From positions 181,850,888-181,914,887 of the forward strand of contig OY986438.1 in assembly GCA_963920525.1 (NCBI GenBank): 64,000 bases of DNA, read 5' to 3'. Below are positions 55,463-64,000 of the stretch, one piece after another (the first letter of the stretch is position 1; each line of letters begins with the position of its first letter). Under the pieces are notes generated by a model. The model ran no database searches. It saw nothing but the letters and a program-made list of their open reading frames with translations, and was not told the DNA's origin. The position numbers and the translations under genes are program-made. The DNA comes from Dichetophora obliterata (lineage: Eukaryota; Arthropoda; Insecta; Diptera; Sciomyzidae).

Positions 55463-57529
55463 GTCTATCTTATCGATTGTAAGCAGTTGAATTTCTAATT
55501 GTTCAACGATTTAAAACATAAGGAAAGTCAATGATTAATGTCAACGCATCAACACTTTTGACATATGTAAGAAAACCTGTGGTCGCCTTTCTACCAAGTG
55601 ACTACTACAAACATTCTTTGAAACCCAAGTGCACTACCCAAATAATCCCGAATTGCGCACTGAAGTGTAAAAACTAGAAATCAATTAATTTTTCTCACAA
55701 TTGAAGGGAATTCGAATGGTAAAAAAAACACGTTTATTTCAATTAGGTTTACCAGAGACCATGGCTTTCGCTCCTCTGCTTCAGTGCAAGTGCAATCGTT
55801 AAAAATCGATCACGCAGCGTTGATTCATTTTGTAGATATTATTTACGAGTTGTCTCTAAAAACTGTCACGTTTTAATGATTTTTTTTGAGCGCTCGCTAC
55901 ACACGAGCGTTCATTATTAAAACGACGAACCGCGTGTGCGGGCTAATTGCAAGGCCAACAGGTAGGCCAACATGCAAGACTGGTACGCTGCTGTGTCCAT
56001 CTTAATTCAGGCGATCACTATCAAATCTAATCAAATTCTTGAATTTAATCGTGTCACAAGCTGATTTTTGATTAATAAGAAAACAAAAAACCCAATAACA
56101 AAAACAAAAAAAAAAAACCAAACAAAACGCATAAAAACCACAGATAAATAAATAAAATTGTACCATAAACATTAATGTCACTGCAATGACATTTCTTATA
56201 AACGTTACTCTTCGTTTGTTGTTATGTTTTTGGTTTTTTTTTTAATAATTCATCATATGAACTTCGGCTTTTGGGATCGTTTGAGGCGGTACCCAAAACG
56301 TTTAACTATCAAAATATTTTCATTTGCCATAGAAAATAAATGTTTGTGCGTTGAACTGCAAAGCGATCTTGTCACATATAAATCTTGAAAATAATTAAAT
56401 TTGTTTATTACTTTAAATTTATTTTTCCTTTTTCACTTCATAGTAACATAGTATGTGGAAATTCAGGCCGATCGAAGGCAAACAATTTACAATTTATAAC
56501 GCATCATAACTATAAAGGTTACATATATTATGATTGTTGCCATTGTTGCCATAGACAGCGTCTGATGGCTCGCTCAGACATCAATGACAACGACCACGTT
56601 ATGCATACAACTATCACTTAACTGTTCATGGGCGTATCTCTGTGGTGACAACGGATTTTATTGGTTTTATTGATCTTACAGACAAAACATTGATTTCTTT
56701 TTCAAGCTCTTTTGCATAAATAAATAATAGAAAAAATATACCTATACAATGTCTATCGCTATACATGCGTATATTTTATCTACAAATTATGGCGCTTTAA
56801 TGGATATTCTTAAAATATGACTTTCAGATACAAAATACCATTCAGCCTAATTAAAATTAATTGAAATTTATAGCATTATTAATTTTAAATATCACCTGGT
56901 ATTTCTTGTTTGATTCGGATTGATCAGATAGGGTTGAAAATGTTATCAAAGACATCAACATAACTTTAACCCTTTATAAGGCAGTAGTGATATTTTTACG
57001 TTAAATTTAGATTTTATATATTATAGGCATTTTATATATTATTAGGTGAGAAAATATCTCCTCTGCCTTACAAAGGGTTAACTATTTGAATTTCTCCATA
57101 TTAATAAGTTACATTATAATTTGAGCCATTTTAAATATATGGGCCTCTAAGTTATGGAAATGACAACTTTTTTAAAAGCCTTTTAACTTTTTGAAGATGA
57201 GTTTATAGAGTTAGCTAATAAATTCAATAAATGTACATAACACCTTAATGGCCACTGTCTATTTTTGGGTACAATAACAGAAAAAAATGTTTGCGAAAAA
57301 TAAAACGGTGTCGTGATTAGGATACCATTACGACACATATCGCTCGTTTGCTTCAAAAACATAACAATCCAAAAAACCTAAAAGTCGAGTTTATGTTCAA
57401 ATGTTTATTTTACTAAATTCTATGTTATTTGTAACTTTGGTGCTGATATTTTTTTTTAGTTTTATTAGTACAGTGAGAGTAGATTTTGTGATTATAATTA
57501 TTAAGAAAACATTATCAAATCATAAAATT
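55463..57529. other. Spacer, nothing recognised
   Basis: AGGCATTTTATATATTA-like and CCTTTATAAGGCAG / CTGCCTTACAAAGGGTT sequences around 56975-57078 are weakly inverted. No gene seen. Confidence 0.35.
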
Positions 57530-58205
57530 ATAAAATTACTTTATTATGTTGATTTTCTATGATATAAATACAAATTCTAAATGTTTCATTGTTTAAATCA
57601 TTCTTGATTTTAAATACAAATTCTACTTGTTTTATAGTTTAAAATCGTTTATTGAGCTTTAAGTTGGGTTAGCACAATTAATTGCTCAAATAACATAAGC
57701 ATAAACTAAAGTAAAGCAAAATAAAAACAACAACAAGAAAAGGGAGAAAACTGCGAAAATGACACTGAAATCTCATCGCTTCTGTTGGTGTATTTTGCTA
57801 AGTTGCGCTTGCACGAGGCAAGCACGGCCCGGGTTCGATTCCCGCCGGCATCACAAAGATTTCTGATGAAGCCTGTAGCAGGGCCGAAATTGCAATAAAA
57901 TAAGCTAGTGATGTTTTTCTTTTCATATTGAAAATGTTTTTGTTTTGTATTTATTTTTTTTGTATTTATTTATTTCACTTAAATTAGTACAGTAAGATCT
58001 ATGAAGGTCTTTTAGCGTACAACAATTTAAAAACATTATAATCAACAAAAAAACATACAATAACGTTTCTTTGGAAAAATTCGTAGATTAGGTCAGGAGA
58101 ATAAACTATCAAACAACTAGAATTTGTATTTAATATCAAGTTTGACTTAAACTATCAAACATTTAGAATTTGTATTTAAATCATAGAAAATCAACATAAT
58201 AAATA
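57530..58205. repeat. Inverted repeat, ~110-bp arms
   Basis: The left arm (57530-57650) and right arm (58101-58205) are inverted copies of roughly 85% identity by eye. Shared landmarks are TTATGTTGATTTTCTATGAT and two TACAAATTCTA units per arm. The 450-bp spacer holds a SINE-like sequence at 57783. Confidence 0.8.
57783..57906 (+). mobile_element. tRNA-like SINE head (family C)
   Basis: A tRNA-like fold can be drawn. TGTTGGT pairs with (G)CCGGCA (with G-T pairs). GCTTG-CACGAGG-CAAGC forms an anticodon-like stem-loop (CGA in the anticodon place, but A instead of the usual T at position 33). The B box is GGTTCGATTCC. The D arm is poor. A unique 3' part ends in CAATAAAATAAG. This is better read as a SINE or tRNA relic than a working tRNA. 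Confidence 0.5.
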
Positions 58206-58791
58206 ACAAGGTCATATAGAAGACTTTAATTACTTTATTATGTGACAGTTTTTGGCACTGTGCAACACTTAATTTTAGTATATTTCAAATTTACACACAT
58301 AAGAAATTGGTATCCCTGGAATTCTTTTTGGTGTACTATTTTCTAAGGACCCAAAATTTTCGAAACAAATCGCATATTTCGTGGCAAAGCGATAATTTGC
58401 AAAAATATTTGAAAAAAATAATGCAGAATCTTGTATGTTTGTTGAAAATTTAAAATATTCTACAAACGAGCTAGTAGCCATATTTGGAGAAGCTCGCGAG
58501 CAGATCTTCCTTAAGTCATAACAGAAAAAATCAATCAATGCTTATTGTCATCAAAAAATTTTTGAAAATGAAAACCTTGTACAAATTGCAAGAAAGCTAC
58601 GGATCTAGGATTCGCCAGAGTGGGGCTAAGTTAGGAAAAAAAAACAATTTAAAAAAATTCAAAAATAGCATATATTCATACGATTTTCATTTTATATAAA
58701 AGAGTTAACAGAAATACGAAAAGGTAACAAAAAATTACGTATCCAAAAAATAAATACGTTTTACTCTTCAAGGTACCGCTGTGCAATTTGA
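58206..58791. other. AT-rich spacer, nothing recognised
   Basis: Short ORFs on both strands overlap here (58275-58538 and 58484-58699); neither has a motif. Confidence 0.35.
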
Positions 58792-59314
58792 CCCTGCTGT
58801 TAGGTTAGAAAAAACTTACGATTCTTAGGTTATCGGACCATCTGGGCCTTAGTGCATTTTTCATACAAAAAAATTTTCTTGAACTTATTTCTTTTTGATA
58901 TTATGATTAAAAAAAATGCGTAAAAATAACAATAATTTAAAAAAACTTCTTTGTAAGCTCAAGTATTCACAAAGAAGCCCAGAAACCGATCGTTGTGTCT
59001 TGCTTATCTTAAATTTTTCTGTAGCAGTTGCTGTTTGAAGAAAATATATTCGTAAAAATAACCGAATAACACTTTGTTATATTTGTAATGACTGAAATTT
59101 TCAGCTATTACCATTTTTTTATTTGTCCATAAGACTTGCATCTTTTTAGTTTTCTCCCTTTTCTTTTATGTTACAAACTTGAAATTTAAAATAGCATTAT
59201 TTAAAAAAATAATATATTAGCTGAAGTTTCAAGTCCATATCTTTTACTATTCGAGAGATATTGAGAAAAATTGTATTGCAATTTGGACCAAATGGTCCCA
59301 ACCTAACAGCAGGG
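58792..59314. mobile_element. 523-bp piggyBac-like MITE
   Basis: The ends CCCTGCTGTTAGGTT are identical and inverted, followed by GGACCA.(C/T)TGG near both ends. The flanking tetramers are TTGA (left) and TTAA (right). CCCT termini beside TTAA are the piggyBac signature; the left site would carry one substitution. Confidence 0.75.
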
Positions 59315-59544
59315 TTAAGGACTTTTTGATAAAAAATACCGCAAACTAACGCTGGCTTCATTCAGTCTTGACTTGTTCTATCTAAATACTATCTACAGGT
59401 GTTAGACTACACAAATATTACACAACCGACAAAGCTCAAGGCCACCGAAAGGTCATAACGAATAAAAACTGTAAAAATTTCTGAAAATATATTCAGATAA
59501 TATGCCATCTCCGATTTTTTATTTTCAAAATTTTGATCACTTAT

Positions 59545-60450
59545 CAGAGATGTAAAGGAATGCATTCATTTGTGATTTAAAATCCCAATCAATGATTTGA
59601 AAAAGAGATTCATTTTTACAAATCATTGATTTTGATTTGAAATTTTAAGTCAAAATCAATGATTTGAAAAAATGAATGCAATCATTCAACAACGCAATTA
59701 GGAACTGAATGAAGCGCAGTTGAAACTGTCTTTCACAACTACATTTATGTATCAGGAATAAAGAGAGCTGAACATATTTCACTGAACCCAATTTCTCAAA
59801 AAATTACTTGTTATTGTCAAAGCTCTCTATTTGAGTAGAATTCATAAATGGTGTATGCAAATTATTAACCTTTCAATTAGGCTTTCCTTTTTAACCTTTC
59901 AATTAAAATAAGTAAAAGAAAAAACGCGTATGACGATATTATACATAAGTAATTATACAAAGAAAAATTATATCAGCTTTTACACAATTATGTGGTAAAA
60001 TATGCTAAGTATTTCATAGAATAAAGTATTTTTTATTTTTATATTGTAATAAGATATGTTACAAAAAAACATGGACCCCCGCCACACAAATTTTATTCCC
60101 ATCTTGGCCCAAGGAATAAGCCAAGGCCGGATTGAAGAATTACTTCAAACACACTGTTTAATAAAAAACATCGTGCTCGTAATGTACTCGTAAATATCAC
60201 AGTTCAATCTGGTATTTTAAAGCATCATTGGTATTAAAATTACGGATTTCAATGATTTAAATGAATGGATGAAATTACTTCAATGCAGTCAATAACATCC
60301 CATTAAAGAATTGAAGAAATGATTGCATTGATTTTTAAAAATCATTGATTGGAACTTGAAATTTTAAATCACAATCAATGATTTGAAAAAATGATTGCAT
60401 TAATTTTGAATATAAAAAATCACAAAAGATTGTATTTTTTTACAGCTCTG
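59545..60450. mobile_element. 906-bp hAT-type element, AATCAATGATTTG motif array
   Basis: The flanks TCACTTAT (59537-59544) and TCACTTAA (60451-60458) agree at 7 of 8 positions. The ends CAGAGATGTAAAGGAAT and, inverted, CAGAGCTGTAAAAAAAT match well, followed by TTTGTGATT. Both end regions repeat AATCAATGATTTGAAAAA / AATGATTGCATT in either orientation, about eight times. The 500-bp middle is unrelated sequence. Confidence 0.82.
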
Positions 60451-60558
60451 TCACTTAAACATACTTCTACTACAGGGTCCGCCATCTAACGTCGGATTTG
60501 ACTGATAATTAGTTTTATCCTTCCGCTGAACGAATATGGTTGTGTATACGCTTTAACA

Positions 60559-61571
60559 ATGCTGAGAAATATTGCGACATTACTTTGAAAATCATGGTAA
60601 TGTGGCAGAATGTGTGCGAAAATTGCGTATGGATTTTGGAAGAAGAGAAGCACCGTCAGCTCCGTATGTTCGTTATCTTGTGAAACAACTGAAAGAAACT
60701 GGCATCCTCATCGATAAACCAAAGCGTGAAAAGCCAAAAACAGTGCGTACACCCGAGAATATTGCTGCTGTGGCAGAAAGTGTGCGTGAAGCGCCATCAA
60801 CATCAATTCACCGTCGTTCTCAACAGTTGAACATTTCGGAGAAATATCAATTCACCGTCGTTCTCAACAGTTGAACATTTCGGAGAAATCATTGAGACGA
60901 ATTTTGCATAAAGACCTTGGTATGACGCCATACAAAGTCCAATTGGTTCATGAGTTGAAGCCAACTGACCATCCAATACGTTTTCGCTTCGCTAAGTGGG
61001 CCTGCGATCGACTTACAGAAGATGCCGATTTTGCCAAGAAAATCATCTTTTCAGATGAAGCTCATTTTGATCTTGGTGGGTATGTAAACAAGCAAAATTG
61101 TCGCATTTGGGGCACAAAAAACTCGCACGCATACATTGAAAAGCCGCTGCACCCAAAACGAGTCACTGTTTGGTGCGGATTTTGGTCCAGAGGCATAATT
61201 GGGTCATATTTCTTCGAAGGAGTGGCCCTTACAGTCAATGGCGATCGTTATCGGGCCATGTTGAACGAATTTTTGTTCACAAAAATTGAAGAGGAGGATA
61301 TTGGCAACATTTGGTTTCAACAGGACGGCGCTACGTGCCACACAGCCGAAGTTACACTCGATGTTTTGCGCCCTGTTTTTGAAGATCGCATTATCAGCCG
61401 CAGAGCTGATATCGTTTGGCCACCTCGGAACTGCGATTTGACACCGTTTGACTATTAGTTGTGGGGTGCCCTCAAAGATAAGTGTTACGCCGACAAGCCA
61501 GAGACAATTGACGCTTTAAAAGACAATATTTGTGAAGCCATTGGTGAAATACAGCTGCACACAATCGATAA
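60559..61571 (+). pseudogene. DD41D transposase, 5' part, multiply broken
   Basis: The reading holds the helix-turn-helix region, D in IIFSDEAHFDL, D in WFQQDGATCH and, 41 residues on, D in LTPFDY. Four lesions are visible: one extra A after ATGCTGAGA near the start; an exact 44-bp tandem duplication (60802-60845, 60846-60889) that shifts the frame; an in-frame TAG at 61456-61458 directly after the last aspartate block; and the Helitron insertion at 61571/61572. Apart from these the codons are well kept. Confidence 0.9.
60802..60889. repeat. Exact 44-bp tandem duplication
   Basis: Two identical units starting ATCAATTCACCGTCGTTC. 44 is not a multiple of three, so the transposase frame changes here. 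Confidence 0.95.
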
Positions 61572-63726
61572 TCTATAGTAATAAAACTCATTTTCTGTTT
61601 GTTTGTTTGTTTGTTTGACCTTTATACAAATCTAAACGGCTCAACGGATTTTGCTCAAACTAGGTATACATATTAAGTACATCCCAACTTAAAATGTTAC
61701 ATACTTAGTTTTTGCCACGCCCCCTCTGAAATTTTTCAACTAACGGTAATTTTGTTATTATAAAACTTTTTACCATCGGAGATTTTTTTGTATTTAATTT
61801 TAAAAAATTTTTGTTATTTTGACATCAAAAACATTCACATATCTTCAAAATTGGAGAAATTTTCAGTATAACGACTTTTTCATAAAACATCGTTGCCTAA
61901 GAATGAGAAAAAAACGACATGAAAATCAAAGTTTGGTCTTTCGATGCAAATATCTCCGCTGTCCATTAATATATTTTATTCAAATTTTTTTTTGTTCAAA
62001 AGTTCAATAAAATCACTTCACAAAACTAGGTTGAACTGTACCGTTAAGTCAGTGTATATATGTTTTATGATTATGTCAAAAAAGGTCCAAAATATTGACT
62101 TTTTACTCAAAAAATGACTCAAAAATTGTTGTTGTTGTAAAAACGAAATCAATTAAAAATTGCACATCTGGCTACCTTTCATATGACATAGCATTTATTT
62201 GCAAAAATTCTTCCAGCTAAGCGCAAAAATTATTTTACTGTTTTTGTCATCAAAACAACATGGGTACCACCGCTTTGATTTTTTTCGCGAAATTTATTTT
62301 TTCCAAAATGTTGTTTTTATATTTTTTTACAAAAAAGTCAAGTCTCAAAAATAATTTATGTGAAAAAATTACCCCAATATCTCTTTCCAATCAAAAGTAA
62401 TGGCTAAAAATCTATTTTTCATACCAGACTATTAATAAAACTTAGTTTTGTGTTAAAATTCTCTATATAGTTTGAACGTCCCCATATATCTCTAAGAATG
62501 CAGTTGTGTGTCTGAAGTAATTACGATTATTTTGGATTATATAAAATCTTCTTTATAGTGGATCTACTTATTTTTCCTCCCCACCCCCCTCCTGTTAAAT
62601 TTGTTTTGTTGTGATGGGCTCTATTTGTTCTCACTATTGTGTCACCGTTGTCAATTAGTTCTTTATCAATGGTACTTTAAATGTTGTATATATATCACAA
62701 TTTTATCGAAAAGATGACTGTGAATAAGAATGCTGTTAAAGTTAATATTTTCATGTAATCAGTTTAAGCTATATGGCGATATAAAAAAAAATATGCGCAT
62801 CTGGTCAGCACAATTATTTCATTAGTTTTGATCTGTGCGTTAAATTTACAGATAGATGGCGCCACATGTGTAAGATGTGTGGGTACAAACTAAACGTACA
62901 CCTTGCGTTGAATAGCTGAATTATGTTTTTGCAAAAGTTTCTTCAAATTTAACCCCACACGATTGGGATTACAGACAGGTGGCGCTATTTTCTGCTTACA
63001 TAAGAATATCTGATGTTCTTATGCAGCTAGCAGATAAGTTTTGCGAAATATTTAGCGAAATATTTTGCGAAAATGCTATTGCTACCAAACTTTTAAAAAG
63101 TAAAATAATGCAGTACTGCCAGTTTTTTTTAGAAATTTTAGTAGGTACAATCATTTTTAGCACAACGAATTTTCATAAAACATTGATAGCTAATAATGAG
63201 AAAAAAATTATATGAAAATCAAAGTTTTTACTTTTAATGCCAATAACTCTGCTGTTTTTAATATATTTCATTAACATTTTTTTTTTTTTTGTTAAAAAGT
63301 TCAATATGTTTTTTAATATAAATCTTTGTTTAGACGTTAAAATGTCCATATCTCAAGGACGCATTGAGTCCCATCATGAAATGAGTCCCATTTGTTGAAA
63401 AGGTAATTGTGCTTGCTTTAACATTGAGTAAATATAAAAATTCTTTTTAATTTTTAAAATCTGTTTTTCGTACAGCTTCTTTGAATTCAATTAGCTCACC
63501 GCAAGAGATGGAACCACCAACAACAAAAATTTTCCTAAACTTTTTTGGATCAATGTTCGTTCAATTACCTAACAAACGGTGGATAAATAAAATTAAATAA
63601 AATAAAATTCAAATAAAATTCAACATGTTTTTCATTATTCCCGATTTTAAAAAACATTTAATCGAGAAGTGTATGTTAAAATGTTTATATAAATGACTCT
63701 CGAGTAACACCGGGTATATCAGCTAG
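61572..63726 (+). mobile_element. Complete non-autonomous Helitron (2155 bp)
   Basis: It begins TCTATAGTAATAAAAC after an A and ends GGGTATATCAGCTAG before a T, i.e. TC...CTAG between A and T as Helitrons do. Removing it rejoins the host transposase frame exactly (HTIDN|VFKNW), which proves the borders. No Rep/helicase ORF exists, so it is non-autonomous. Two related ~130-bp blocks inside (about 61880-62010 and 63165-63300, sharing TTTTCATAAAACAT and AATGAGAAAAAAA) show an internal duplication. Confidence 0.92.
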
Positions 63727-63811
63727 TGTTTTTAAAAATTGGACCGATCGTGTAGGCTACTGCATGGCCAGCCGAGGCAGCCATTTGAATAAAATTATTT
63801 TTCATTATTAA
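63727..63811 (+). pseudogene. DD41D transposase, 3' end
   Basis: Codons give VFKNWTDRVGYCMASRGSH then LNKIIFHY and a TAA stop. This is the usual C terminus of the family and continues the frame left at 61571. Confidence 0.9.
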
Positions 63812-64000
63812 CCGGAAGGATTGTTCTTTCAAATAAGTTAGTGTTATTTATAGTGTAACTTATGTTATTAGAAGATCTTCGCGAGAATGTCATCTGCTTA
63901 CATTTTTTTAAGTTGAGATTTAATAAATTTAAGCTACACCAGTCCACAAGTCTATTTAGATCAGATAGTAAAAGATGTCGTTCTTCAGGTGATTTGTAAC
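63812..64000. other. Spacer at window end
   Basis: Begins with CCGGAAGGATTG, likely residual 3' untranslated sequence of the mariner. Nothing else seen. Confidence 0.35.

Larger units (their letters stand above)
60473..63811 (+). mobile_element. Second DD41D mariner, split by a Helitron
   Basis: The left end CAGGGTCCGCCATCTAACG follows a TA at 60471-60472. The transposase relic runs to 61571, is interrupted by 61572-63726, and resumes at 63727. The right terminal repeat is not found after the stop at 63809-63811, so the 3' end is lost or very diverged. It belongs to a different subfamily from the copy at 14965. Confidence 0.85.

Overview
This is an AT-rich window of eukaryotic, almost certainly insect, DNA made of intergenic or intronic sequence packed with transposable elements. 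Three things point to a higher fly (Diptera): a mauritiana-type mariner, two DD41D (rosa-type) mariners, and tRNA-derived SINEs whose core (GCCGTTCGGAGTCGGC-like) I recall as common in fly genomes. (CAA)n and CAG-rich tracts fit. I do not recognise any host protein-coding gene with confidence. The only host-like coding candidate is a short, GC-richer ORF near 38.0-38.2 kb, and it is weak.

Layout. 0-8 kb: a dispersed repeat (0.4-1.2 kb), a complete mariner with an open transposase (2926-4212), a decayed LINE on the minus strand (6.5-8.0 kb) and a small hAT relic. 9-13 kb: a 3.9-kb block between matching inverted ends, filled with MITEs, a SINE, a LINE tail and a Helitron-like piece. 13.6-16.3 kb: two SINEs of one family, a Harbinger-type MITE, and a DD41D mariner with complete ends. 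18.4-20.2 kb: a 5'-truncated LINE with an 11-bp target duplication and an open reverse transcriptase. 22.3-26.1 kb: a full-length hAT element (3703 bp) with a four-exon transposase, near-exact 8-bp target duplications and a MITE in intron 2. 26.6-28.3 kb: a pogo-like element. 30-41 kb: several short elements whose interiors are arrays of one short motif, plus a Tc3-like element with doubled terminal binding sites (33.4-34.9 kb). 39.5-45.7 kb: Helitron-like and foldback sequence. 47.8-49.8 kb: a hAT-ended composite carrying a Harbinger relic and a third SINE of the 13-kb family. 51-60.5 kb: MITEs of hAT, Harbinger and piggyBac type. 60.5-63.8 kb: a DD41D mariner interrupted by a complete 2155-bp Helitron.

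The most interesting signal is a class of 0.5-0.9 kb non-autonomous elements. Each is built from many both-strand copies of its own short motif: TACGAAT, TAATACA, TAACTGTTA, TGAATAA or AATCAATGATTTG. Two have clear hAT-type ends with 8-bp target duplications. One of these (36849-37480) shares 17 of its first 19 terminal bases with the left end of the hAT at 22345, and its internal motif resembles that hAT's subterminal array. That suggests an autonomous/non-autonomous pair inside this one window. All functional statements are inferred by reading; no database search was run.
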